Shown: one piece after another, positions 57,157-64,000 of the stretch
Numbering within the stretch: the first letter of the stretch is position 1
How the letters are laid out: every line of letters begins with the position of its first letter
NCBI RefSeq assembly: GCF_030388665.1
Contig: NZ_CP128846.1
Coordinates: forward strand, 9,050,703 to 9,114,702
DNA from: Streptomyces flavofungini
GTDB taxonomy: Bacteria > Actinomycetota > Actinomycetes > Streptomycetales > Streptomycetaceae
DNA length: 64,000 bases
Direction of reading: 5' to 3'
Notes under the pieces: model-generated
Told to the model about the DNA's origin: nothing
Database searches by the model: none
Seen by the model: only the letters and a program-made list of their open reading frames with translations
Program-made: the position numbers and the translations under genes

Positions 57157-58926
57157 GTGGGAGCGAATCTCAGGAACGACCCCGCCCGGAACGGAGCCGT
57201 GGACGATGCCGCCGCTTGGCATGAGGTCGACTGGGCCAAGGTGGATGGCGAAGTAAGGAGACTGCGTCAACGAATCTTCAAGGCGGCACAGCAAGGGGAC
57301 CTAAAGAAGGTCCGCAACCTCCAGAAGCTCATGTTGCGCTCGCACTCCAACACGCTGCAAAGCGTGCGAAGGGTGACGCAGCAGAGTTCTGGCAGGAGGA
57401 GCTCCGGCGTGGACCGAGAGAGGGCTCTCACTCCATTGGAGAGAGGACGTCTGACTCGTCATATTGATGCCGAGTCAGGTCTCAGGGCCAAGCCGGTGAA
57501 ACGTGTGTACATCCCCAAGGCGAACGGGAAGAAGCGGCCGCTCGGCATCCCGGTGATCAAGGACCGCGTCCACCAGGCGCGGGTCAAGAACGCTCTGGAA
57601 CCCGAGTGGGAAGCCAGGTTCGACGGCAGGAGTTACGGCTTCCGCCCCGGACGTGGATGCCAGGACGCGATGGAGACGATCCACAGTGTCACCGCGAAGC
57701 GAAAGGCGCGGCGCCTGTGGGTTCTCGACGCGGATCTGGCATCCGCCTTCGACCGCATCAACCACGATCACCTGATGTCAGTCATCGGACAGTTCCCCGC
57801 TAGGAAACTTGTCCATGCCTGGCTCAAGGCCGGAGTGATGGAGGACGGGCGATTTTCTCGGACCGAGGAAGGAACCCCGCAGGGTGGAGTAGTTAGCCCC
57901 CTGCTGCTGAACATCGCTCTCCACGGGATGGAGAAGGCAGCCGGAGTCCGGACTGAATCCTTCAGGGATGGAGTCCAGAGGTCCGTCATGGGAACTCCGG
58001 TACTGGTCAGGTATGCCGATGACTTCGTTGTGCTCTGCCACACGAAGGAAGAAGCGGTGAGGATCCGGGACGAACTGGCGGATTGGATGCTCCCCAGAGG
58101 GCTCACCTTCAACGAGGAAAAGACCCGGGTGGTTCACCTCGACGAAGGTTTTGACTTCTTAGGTTTCCACTTCCGCCGGTATCGCGATGGGAAGGTCTTC
58201 GCTCGGCCGAGCCAGGATGCCGTGCGGAGGGTCCGAGGGAAGATCAGGGAAACCGTCCGATCCAGGAGAGGTGCACCGGCCAAGGCGCTAATTGCCGAGC
58301 TGGGCCCTCTCGTCAAGGGATGGTCCACCTACTACCGCGGGTCCTGCGCATCCGAAACCTTCAGCAGTCTGGACCGGTACATGTTCATCATCCTGTGGAG
58401 GTGGGCAGTCCGGGAACACCAGAATCAAGGCCGTGTATGGATCCGCAGGCACTATTGGGGTCAGTACCGGCCTAGGAGTAAGGACACGTGGGTATTTGGC
58501 TCCGGCCAGTACTATCTCCACAAGTTCAAATGGACGCGCATCATCCGGCACGTGGCGGTTCGATCCAATGCTTCAAAGGACGACCCTGCGATGCAGGACT
58601 ACTGGCAACAGAGGATCAGGAAAAGGAAGTTGCCGTCGACCGAACGCAGGCTTGTCCTGACGCTGGCCGCACGACAACGTGGCCTCTGTGCCGGATGCGG
58701 TCTGGACCTGATCGAGGGAGCCGAGTATCAACCAGATGACGTTCACGACTGGGTGAACTGGTTCTCGGCATCCTCGCGTGCGCTCAACGTGCACCACGTC
58801 GTCTACCGGCGTGCGGGTGGCTCCGACGAGATGAAGAACTTGGAACTCCGACACACAGCCTGCCACCAGCAGCATCACGCTGGTGATCACCGGAGAGAGC
58901 TGTGCCAGCCCTCGCGGCCTGCTTGA
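57157..58926 (+). CDS. group II intron reverse transcriptase/maturase (intron 2)
   Basis: A 589-residue protein from GTG 57157 behind AAGGGGGG. An N-terminal RVT_N segment (AAAWHEVDWAKVDGEVRRLR) precedes RT blocks PVKRVYIPKANGKKRPLGIP, RSYGFRPGRGCQDAMETI, LDADLASAFDRINHDHLM and catalytic VLVRYADDFVVLC. The maturase domain includes WSTYYRGSCASETFSSLDRY. The C-terminus is HNH-like: LCAGCGLDLIEG, LNVHHVVYRRAGG and ELRHTACHQQHHAG. Its stop codon overlaps the first bases of domain V. Confidence 0.92.
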   Translation: MGANLRNDPARNGAVDDAAAWHEVDWAKVDGEVRRLRQRIFKAAQQGDLKKVRNLQKLMLRSHSNTLQSVRRVTQQSSGRRSSGVDRERALTPLERGRLTRHIDAESGLRAKPVKRVYIPKANGKKRPLGIPVIKDRVHQARVKNALEPEWEARFDGRSYGFRPGRGCQDAMETIHSVTAKRKARRLWVLDADLASAFDRINHDHLMSVIGQFPARKLVHAWLKAGVMEDGRFSRTEEGTPQGGVVSPLLLNIALHGMEKAAGVRTESFRDGVQRSVMGTPVLVRYADDFVVLCHTKEEAVRIRDELADWMLPRGLTFNEEKTRVVHLDEGFDFLGFHFRRYRDGKVFARPSQDAVRRVRGKIRETVRSRRGAPAKALIAELGPLVKGWSTYYRGSCASETFSSLDRYMFIILWRWAVREHQNQGRVWIRRHYWGQYRPRSKDTWVFGSGQYYLHKFKWTRIIRHVAVRSNASKDDPAMQDYWQQRIRKRKLPSTERRLVLTLAARQRGLCAGCGLDLIEGAEYQPDDVHDWVNWFSASSRALNVHHVVYRRAGGSDEMKNLELRHTACHQQHHAGDHRRELCQPSRPA

Positions 58927-58958
58927 GCCGTGTGCGTCGAGAGACGCTCGCACGGTTC
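58925..58958 (+). ncRNA. group II intron 2 domain V
   Basis: A 34-nt hairpin beginning GAGCCGTGTGCGTC and ending GCTCGCACGGTTC with a GAGA loop, close to the domain V consensus. Domain VI follows with GGGGAC/GTCCCC pairing (58970-58989) before the 3' splice site. Confidence 0.9.
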
Positions 58959-58999
58959 TGAGGGGGCGGGGACGCAGCAATGTGTCCCCGCTACCCGAC

Positions 59000-59123
59000 A
59001 CGGCTGCCACAGCACTCCGAAGCCCACCTGAACTGGGCACTCATCACCATGATGACCAGGCGCCTCACCCGCAAAAACACCCGCACCAGCCAGTGGACCA
59101 GGAATCCTTCGGCGACCCGCTGA
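59000..59123 (+). CDS. IS5-family transposase, exon 3
   Basis: Encodes the C-terminal 41 residues: E completed across the junction, then RLPQHSEAHLNWALITMMTR and RLTRKNTRTSQWTRNPSATR, ending at TGA 59121-59123. The segment through RRLTRK matches the normal IS5-type C-terminus; the last 14 residues are extra. Confidence 0.85.
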
Positions 59124-59154
59124 CCTGTGGTGTTCCCCAAGACATGCGTTCTCG

Positions 59155-59649
59155 TCACTCATCAGCGTCGAGAGCGTGGCGCGCTGCAACGCGGAACTCA
59201 GCGAGTGCCTTTGCGAAGTCAGGATGAATCTCGTCCAGGGTCCTCTCACGCCTGGGCTCGGTAACGTCCTGAGCAGCGCGGATTATCTCCCAGGAGAGCC
59301 TGATAGTTGGGTGAAGAGCCTCAACGAGACGTTCGGGACCTTCGAGTCCAACCAGTTGCGCGGCCTGAAGCAGATCTGATCGTGCCCGAGACGCCGCAGA
59401 AAGGACCTCGGCGCGTTCGTCGCTGGTGAGTTCATCCCTCAATCTCCCGGTGTTCCAGGACATGGTGCGCCCAGCCGATATGACACCGATGTAAGCATCT
59501 CGGCGCGCTTCACGCCGCCACTGCTTATGAGTGGCGCTTGCATGGAAACGGGTCTGCCATCGCACGGCCCACGCGGTCGCCAGGGCCGTGAGGGCGGCGC
59601 CTCCCACACCGATTCCAGCTCCAAGGACTGCCGCTACTCCTGGGTCCAC
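59155..59649 (-). CDS. small membrane-anchored hypothetical protein
   Basis: About 164 residues from GTG 59647-59649. One N-terminal membrane span (GVAAVLGAGIGVGGAALTAL) is followed by a soluble helical domain: THKQWRREARRDAYIGVIS, AEVLSAASRARSDLLQAAQL, LHPTIRLSWEIIRAAQDV. This single-span plus helical layout is common among small Streptomyces mobile-element proteins. It is antisense to the other element genes and lies inside the right end, so it is cargo. Function unknown. Confidence 0.65.
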   Translation of the reverse strand: MDPGVAAVLGAGIGVGGAALTALATAWAVRWQTRFHASATHKQWRREARRDAYIGVISAGRTMSWNTGRLRDELTSDERAEVLSAASRARSDLLQAAQLVGLEGPERLVEALHPTIRLSWEIIRAAQDVTEPRRERTLDEIHPDFAKALAEFRVAARHALDADE

Positions 59650-59700
59650 ATAGAGAGTATGTCGACACAGAGGCGCAGAGGGGCCCACTGCACCGGGTTG

Positions 59701-59712
59701 AAAAACACCTAC
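59701..59712 (-). repeat. right terminal inverted repeat
   Basis: AAAAACACCTAC, the inverse of the left end at 51316-51327. It is followed by the duplicated target TCAG/CTCAG. Confidence 0.85.
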
Positions 59713-60680
59713 TCAGCAGCCGCACGGAACAGACCACGGCCAAGTCCACCGGCCGCCCCCGAAGATCCGTGCCCGCCGCCAGCGCCTTCAGGACCCGCTG
59801 CCGCTCCCGGGCCGGGGTGCCTTCGTGCAAGGCCACCGCCCACACCCGCCGCGGCGCCGACGTCCCCTGACCGTGCAGGACCCGTGCGAGCTGGGGCAGT
59901 GATGCCGCGGCCGCTCGGGCTCCGGCCACGGTGGAGTGGTAGGCCAGCAGCCGCCTGGCACCCCACGCGTCCCGCGGCCCGCAGCACCGCTCCCAGCGAC
60001 GCCGTGAGTAGCTCCGCCCGCACTCCCGCGTCCGCCCGCCCCCGCGCCGCGACGAGCTCGCGCAGCCGCGCTTCGTCAGCCGGTGGCGGGCGGGCACGAG
60101 GTGCTGCTCGTTGACGCGACCCCAGACCTGGGAGGTTTCGGTGTGGTGGGACTCGTCGTACACCAGCAGGTCCCACTCCGGCAGCGGCCGCGCCCCGTCC
60201 CGCTCCATACTCAGCCGGTGCCCGGCGATCAGCGAGTTCTCCACGCTCGCGTACGTCGCCAACACCGTGAACCGGCCGCCCTGGGCGGCACAGGCGTTCG
60301 CGTGCCACACCACCACCCGTGGATCCGTCGACACCCGCCCCCCCCGGCTCGCCCGCCAAGGCGGCACCCCGTGGGGAGTACACCGCGATCACCGGCCCGC
60401 TACGCCCGGCCGCGCGCAGGACGTGGTGGGTCTGCTCGAGGAGCGTCCGTGTGGGTACGACCGTCAGCAGCGACCCCTGCCCGGCGACCAGGTCCGCGAC
60501 GCGCGCGGCCACCCGCGTCTTGCCCAGCCCGGGCGCCATGTGCAGCTGGGCCCGGAACCGCGGACGGCGAGCCCTGGGGGAGGGGGTGTAGATCCGCATG
60601 ATGGCAGTGACCGCGTCGTCCTGGTGGGCGTAGAACGCGGAGAGCTCGGCCTCCGACCGGACGTCCGCATCCACCTTCAC
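59712..60680 (-). pseudogene. DEAD/DEAH-type helicase, N-terminal half (split gene)
   Basis: Starts MKVDADVRSEAELSAFYAHQ. Motif I is HMAPGLGKTRVAARVADLV; motif II is LLVYDESHHTETSQVWGRV in a second frame after an 8-G run (near 60340). A third shift near 60080 is needed to read ARLRELVAARGRADAGVRAE. The frame then returns to LLAYHSTVAGARAAAASLPQ and ends DLAVVCSVRLLS at the element. It joins precisely to SEGVDVPAV at 51316. At least three frameshifts plus the insertion show a decayed gene. Confidence 0.82.
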
Positions 60681-60793
60681 GATCAGCTCCTGGGGGTGCT
60701 CTGCAGGGGTGCCAGTGGATCAGCCGAACACCCAACCAACTTCCTCCTGTGACAACCTAGGGCCTGTCTCTTGGATCGGTCCGTGAGATCGTC

Positions 60794-61177
60794 GTGCTCG
60801 TGATCGAGTCTTGGGTGATCAATGACGACAGCCCTGTCCCTGTGTCGTCGGCGGAGGTGGTGGAGGCTCTTCGGTCGAAGATCGACAGCGGCCGGCTTGA
60901 GACGTGGCTGACCAGTTCGTCAGGACGGTTGCTGGCCTTCGTGACGAATGCCCAGCGAGCGATGGTGGTGCTGCTTGAAGGCGAGGGAGATCCCGGCGAG
61001 CATGCCGTGGACCCCGGAACTGCGGGGTCGAGCGACGGGTTCGTCCTCTCCAACGGGCAGGGCGACGAGTATCCGGATGAGGACACCGTCCCCATCCGTG
61101 AGGCATTCAGGCTCGTGGAGCACATCGTTGGCATGGGCTCTTGGCCTGCGGACGCACGTTGGGTGGTCGATCGCTGA
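60794..61177 (+). CDS. Imm1-family immunity protein
   Basis: 127 residues from GTG 60794 (GTG 60800 is equally possible). It has the Imm1 pattern: N-terminal strand, RLETWLTSSSGRLLAFVTNA, GEGDPGEHAVDPG, FVLSNGQGDEYPDEDTVPI and the closing helix AFRLVEHIVGMGSWPADARW. Imm1 proteins neutralise secreted nuclease-type polymorphic toxins. No toxin gene is adjacent. It lies between the left repeat and the transposase, so it moves with the element. Confidence 0.78.
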   Translation: MLVIESWVINDDSPVPVSSAEVVEALRSKIDSGRLETWLTSSSGRLLAFVTNAQRAMVVLLEGEGDPGEHAVDPGTAGSSDGFVLSNGQGDEYPDEDTVPIREAFRLVEHIVGMGSWPADARWVVDR

Positions 61178-61182
61178 GCGGG

Positions 61183-62042
61183 CTATCGCCGTGCCCAGAT
61201 GAGGATCGCGGCGAGGTGGAGTGCGGCCTGGTAGGCGATGGCGAGCTTGTCGGTCCGCATGGCCAGGCCGCGCCATTGCTTGAGCCGGTTGATGCAGCGT
61301 TCGACTGAGTTGCGCTGCTTGTATGCCTCGGCGTCGAAGGCGGGCGGTCGGCCTCCGGTACTGCCTCGCCGCAGCCGGTGGCCGATCTGGTCGGAGGGCT
61401 GGGGGATGACAGCGCGGATTCCGCGTTGGCGGAAGTGACTTCGGATCGCGCGGGATGAGTACGCGCGGTCCGCGAGGACGGCATCGGGGCGGGTCCTCGG
61501 TCGTCCAGGGCCGCTTCGCGGAACGCGGACGGCGGCCATGACGGTCTCGAAGGCCGGGGCGTCGCCCGCCTGGCCTGCGGTGACGCGGAGGGCAAGGGGC
61601 CGTGCACGGGCGTCACTGGCGAGATGGACCTTCGTGCTCAGGCCGCCGCGGGAGCGTCCGAGCGCGTGGTCGTCGGGTTCGGCCCGGCCTGGCACCCCTT
61701 TTTCCTGGGGCCGGCGGAATGCTGGTGAGCCCGGCAGACGGTGGAGTCCACCGACACGGTCCAGCCGATGTCGTCAGCGTCGTCGGCTGCTGCCAGGACC
61801 GCGGCAAGGATGCGTTCCCAGGTGCCGTCCGCGGCCCACCTGAGCAGCCGTTTGTGGGCGGTCTGGAACGAGCCGAGCTCGTCGGGCAGGTCCCGCCAGG
61901 GCGAGCAGGTGCGGTACTTCCACGCGATGGCCTCCAGGGTTCGGCGGTGATCGGCCCACCGCCGACCGCGGGCCGGATCGGCCGGCATCAACGGCTCGAT
62001 CCGGTCCCACATCGCATCAGTGATCACTAACCGGACGGACAC
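61183..62042 (-). CDS. IS5/IS427-type transposase made by programmed -1 frameshift
   Basis: OrfA (62042 to 61638) starts MSVRLVITDAMWDRIEPLMP and carries WTVSVDSTVCRAHQH (first Asp). OrfB (to 61183) carries LSTKVHLASDARARPLALRV, VLADRAYSSRAIRSHFRQRG (second Asp) and QRNSVERCINRLKQWRGLAM (Glu). They join at a slippery A5G4 run (plus-strand T run at 61699-61703), where -1 slippage moves the ribosome from RKKG into the orfB frame. This is the normal expression mode of the group, so it can be functional. Confidence 0.85.
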
Positions 62043-62082
62043 ATCCGATCAACTGACCAATCGGTCAAAGAGACAGGCTCTA

Positions 62083-62953
62083 AAGCCTGTTGCAGAAGGC
62101 TGTGTTCGGACAGGTCAGGGCCGGTTCTGTGGTGGTTCTGATCACGTTGCCAGGGCGAGGTTGTGCATGTGGGCGACGGCTCGGACAGCGTGGTGGAGGC
62201 CATGGCCCCGTTGCCGGCAGTCGCGGAGGATCTTGTAGTTCTTCATCGCGGCGAAGGTGTGCTCGATGCGGGCGCGGACTCTGCGGTGTTCGGCGTTGTC
62301 GGCCTCCTCGCCCGAAAGGAGCGGCCGTCGCTGGCGTTTGCGGTGCGGGACGATCAGGCCGGTGTTCACATAGGCGCCGTCGCCCAGCACGGTGACGCCG
62401 TCGCAGTGCCGGGCCAGCCCAGAACTCCGCCAGACCTGCGCATCGGCCTTGTTGCCCGGGGCCGGCCGGGCGGTGGCCACCACCAGGCGGGTGTCGGCAT
62501 CAATGATGACCTGCACGTTCGCCGAGAACCTGTAGTTGCGCGAGGAAGCGGCAACAGTGCGGTCGCGGACCGGAATGAGCGTGCCGTCCACGATCCACAG
62601 CCGGTCCACCGCATCCGAGGGACGGGTGACGGGCTCCACCGTCAGCAGCGGACCGAGCTTCTGGATCACCCGGCAGACCGTCGCGGGCGAAACGCCGAAG
62701 AGCGGCGCCATCTGCCGCATTGTCAGATTCGTGCGGTAGTACACCGCCACCAGCAGCACCCGCTCATCCAACGGCAGACACCACGGGCGCCCCATCCCGG
62801 TACCGTTGCCGCCCCGTTCACGAACCACCTTCAGCAGCCGCTGGAAAGCACCCATCCGCAGCCCAGTGAACGTCTCCACCCACAACGCCTCAGCCCTCAA
62901 CACCCCGGCCATACTGAGAAAATGCCCAGTTCGCAGCCTTCTGCAACAGGCTT
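62083..62953. mobile_element. IS5-family (ISL2-type) insertion sequence
   Basis: Ends AAGCCTGTTGCAGAAGGCTG and its inverse CAGCCTTCTGCAACAGGCTT form a 20-bp terminal repeat. TA lies at both borders (62081-62082 and 62954-62955). The left TA is shared with the neighbouring element, so this one inserted at that element's right border. Length is 871 bp. Confidence 0.85.
62142..62912 (-). CDS. IS5-family transposase (HTH_Tnp_4 + DDE_Tnp_4)
   Basis: A 256-residue protein, the normal length. N-terminal helix-turn-helix (LTMRQMAPLFGVSPATVCRV) is followed by the DDE domain: LWIVDGTLIPVRDRTVAASS, VLGDGAYVNTGLIVPHRKRQ and ARIEHTFAAMKNYKILRDCR. Asp, Asp and Glu are all present and the frame is intact, so the element looks functional. 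Confidence 0.9.
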   Translation of the reverse strand: MAGVLRAEALWVETFTGLRMGAFQRLLKVVRERGGNGTGMGRPWCLPLDERVLLVAVYYRTNLTMRQMAPLFGVSPATVCRVIQKLGPLLTVEPVTRPSDAVDRLWIVDGTLIPVRDRTVAASSRNYRFSANVQVIIDADTRLVVATARPAPGNKADAQVWRSSGLARHCDGVTVLGDGAYVNTGLIVPHRKRQRRPLLSGEEADNAEHRRVRARIEHTFAAMKNYKILRDCRQRGHGLHHAVRAVAHMHNLALAT

Positions 62954-62955
62954 TA

Positions 62956-63153
62956 GACCGCCACGCCGGGCGCCGTCTCCCGGATGCGGGACACCCCTTC
63001 CCGGCCTAGCGAGCAACCGAACGCACACCCCAATCGCCACCCCAAGAATTCCGACGAAAAAGAAGCCCGCGAGAAAGCCGTCAACTCACTGCACAGCAAC
63101 GGGAATTACGGTAGTGTGTAACCAAGCGATTATGGTGACGAGAGGAGGGGAAA
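62956..63153. other. intergenic leader of the terminal gene
   Basis: No gene. The final part is AT-richer (ATTACGGTAGTGTGTAACC) and ends in GAGGAGGGG, the ribosome site for the gene at 63154. It should hold its promoter. No tap-like gene is seen here. Confidence 0.5.
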
Positions 63154-63729
63154 GTGCCGGAAAGGACGAACGAGTTCGGCAAATACGGCGCCCACGGCAT
63201 CAAGGGCCACGAGGCTGTCGCCCGGCAGCTCGACCGACTCGCTGGATTCATCGCCACCCCCATTACCGCGCGCCGTGGCCTGATGGCCCGTCTGCACTAC
63301 CTCACCCGCACCCCCCACGCCCGCGAAGCAGCCCGCGCGGCCGGCCTGACCGTCACCGACCGGACCCTGAAGGCATGGCTGGCCGGCAAGCGCAGCCCCT
63401 CCAAGCAGAACCTGCAGCACATCGAGACGGCCTACCGCACGGTCCGCCGTCGTAACGTGGCCCGGTACCTGACCAGTCGTCTCAACCGCGAAGGCCGCGG
63501 CACCCGGGTGGAGTTCCACCCCCTCAACCAGTCCCGTGTCAGCCGCCCCCGCCAGCGGGTCGTGGACTTCCGCACCCTCAACGTCCGCCACTGGGACCGC
63601 ATCGTCGATGCCTGGAGCACCGGTAACGACGCGGCCCTGGACGACGCGTGGGTGAATGACGCGGTGGTCGACCTGGGCTCACAATGGGGACAGTACGAGA
63701 ACGTCACCAATATCGGGTTCGCAGCATGA
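63154..63729 (+). CDS. HTH protein resembling telomere terminal protein (Tpg-like)
   Basis: A 191-residue protein from GTG 63154 behind a strong GAGGAGGGG. The central part is a helix-turn-helix (AAGLTVTDRTLKAWLAGKRS) with basic helices TAYRTVRRRNVARYLTSRLN. The C-terminus has DFRTLNVRHWDRIVDAWSTG and LGSQWGQYENVTNIGF. Length (Tpg is about 184 residues), basic HTH character and position beside telomere-like palindromes suggest a terminal protein of a linear replicon. It is not a textbook Tpg sequence, so a phage-type HTH regulator is the alternative. Confidence 0.5.
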   Translation: MPERTNEFGKYGAHGIKGHEAVARQLDRLAGFIATPITARRGLMARLHYLTRTPHAREAARAAGLTVTDRTLKAWLAGKRSPSKQNLQHIETAYRTVRRRNVARYLTSRLNREGRGTRVEFHPLNQSRVSRPRQRVVDFRTLNVRHWDRIVDAWSTGNDAALDDAWVNDAVVDLGSQWGQYENVTNIGFAA

Positions 63730-63851
63730 CACTAAATTCGATATCTCAGTCCCGGGATGTCGAATTCCAAACCTGAAAGAGCATCAGCGATCCCATAAGC
63801 GGAGGAGAGCCGAAAAACCGGCAGCCCCACCCGCCCTCGTAGCCAGCTCCA

Positions 63852-64000
63852 GGAATTCGCGGAGCGAATTCCGTGCCGAATCGCGGAGCGATTCGGCTGC
63901 CGGGCAACGGAGTTGACCGGCCGTCAGCCCGGAGGGGCTGACCGAGCAGCGCGGAGCGCTGCTCCCTTCCGCCGCGTAGCGGCGGCGCGTCGTGTCTGCG
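63852..64000. repeat. telomere-like cluster of palindromes
   Basis: Five hairpins follow in a row: 63852-63872 (9-bp arms, loop GGA), 63875-63897 (10-bp arms, loop GGA), 63923-63942 (8-bp arms, loop GGAG), 63944-63964 (9-bp arms, loop GGA) and 63969-63985 (7-bp arms, loop GTA). Closely packed palindromes with GNA loops on the strand running towards the end are the hallmark of Streptomyces telomeres. The archetypal end sequence (CCCGCTCCGCGGG) is not seen, so this is an atypical telomere or the window stops just short of the end. Confidence 0.75.

Larger units (their letters stand above)
56509..58999 (+). mobile_element. group II intron 2 (2491 nt) in the transposase gene
   Basis: Begins GTGCG and ends AC. 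Joining TAC GA to A CGG CTG gives YERLPQHSEAHLNWALI, the usual IS5 C-terminus. It carries its own reverse transcriptase and domain V. Its RT differs strongly from that of intron 1, so the two introns are independent insertions and not a duplication. Confidence 0.88.
51317..59711 (+). mobile_element. 8.4-kb IS5-type element with cargo genes, inserted in a helicase gene
   Basis: Left end TAGGTGTTTTTGATCCC; right end (reverse complement) TAGGTGTTTTTCAACCC. The flanking bases are CTCAG on both sides (51312-51316 and 59712-59716). Removing the element plus one CTCAG rejoins the helicase reading frame as CGG CTG CTG AGT GAA GGC (RLLSEG). The ends may also be read as a 12-bp repeat GTAGGTGTTTTT with target duplication TCA, a TNA target as in the IS1031 group of IS5. 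It carries a zinc-ribbon gene, a RacO/RacP-like pair, a transposase with two group II introns, and a membrane protein gene. Confidence 0.85.
60760..62080. mobile_element. IS5-family (IS427-type) insertion sequence carrying an Imm1 gene
   Basis: Left end GGGCCTGTCTCTTGGATCGG; right end (reverse complement) GAGCCTGTCTCTTTGACCGA. TA flanks both ends (60758-60759 and 62081-62082), the usual two-base target of the IS427 group. At 1321 bp it is about 450 bp longer than a simple element; the extra DNA is the Imm1-like gene next to the left end. Confidence 0.8.

Noticed and set aside
53572..58999. The two introns as one duplicated intron or a twintron
   Set aside because: The reverse transcriptases differ strongly and one intron is not inside the other.
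51317..59711. Treating the element as an integrative conjugative element or prophage
   Set aside because: No integrase, att sites, replication or transfer genes are present; the ends and target duplication fit a DDE transposon.
63852..64000. CRISPR array at the right edge
   Set aside because: The repeats are palindromes of different sequence with tiny loops and no regular spacers, so they fit telomere hairpins and not CRISPR.

Overview
The window is high-GC actinobacterial DNA with dense, often overlapping genes (ATGA/GTGA junctions) and frequent GTG starts. A LAL-type LuxR regulator, RacO/RacP-like proteins and a Tpg-like protein all point to Streptomyces or a close relative. The right edge ends in clustered palindromes with GGA/GTA loops beside a Tpg-like gene, so I read the window as a subtelomeric arm of a linear chromosome or plasmid, with position 64000 at or close to a telomere.

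Layout. 1-9.7 kb: accessory genes (GNAT fragment, methyltransferase, TmrB-like ATPase, a nonsense-broken DUF418 membrane protein, a two-component system behind a 37/38-bp repeat array, a barstar-domain protein) and decayed gene remnants. 9.7-41.6 kb: a biosynthetic gene cluster. It has an oligopeptide ABC transporter, an acyl-CoA ligase with a winged-helix regulator, an ATP-binding regulator, a LAL activator, two small secreted proteins and an MFS exporter. Its core is two divergent operons. The leftward operon encodes AcpS, malonyl transferase, ketoreductase, ACP, dehydratase, a GcvT-like protein, a fused KS-CLF, a degenerate AcpS-like protein and an SDR. The rightward operon encodes a thioesterase, a BBE-type flavoprotein, a Baeyer-Villiger-type monooxygenase, a hydrolase, an aldehyde dehydrogenase, aspartate decarboxylase and an asparagine synthetase. 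Inference: a highly reducing type II PKS makes a polyene or reduced acyl chain that is combined with beta-alanine or an amide nitrogen, then oxidised and exported.

41.9-51.3 kb is a graveyard of transposase fragments and pseudogenes with a few intact genes. 51317-59711 is an 8.4-kb element with matching terminal repeats and a target duplication that splits a DEAD/DEAH-type helicase gene. It carries a zinc-ribbon protein, a RacO-like/RacP-like pair, a membrane protein and an IS5-family transposase gene interrupted by two different group II introns. Removing both introns at GTGCG...AC boundaries restores a continuous 286-residue transposase.

60.7-63.0 kb holds two IS5-family elements side by side that share a TA target; the first carries an Imm1-type immunity gene. 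63.15-64 kb holds the Tpg-like gene and telomere-like palindromes.
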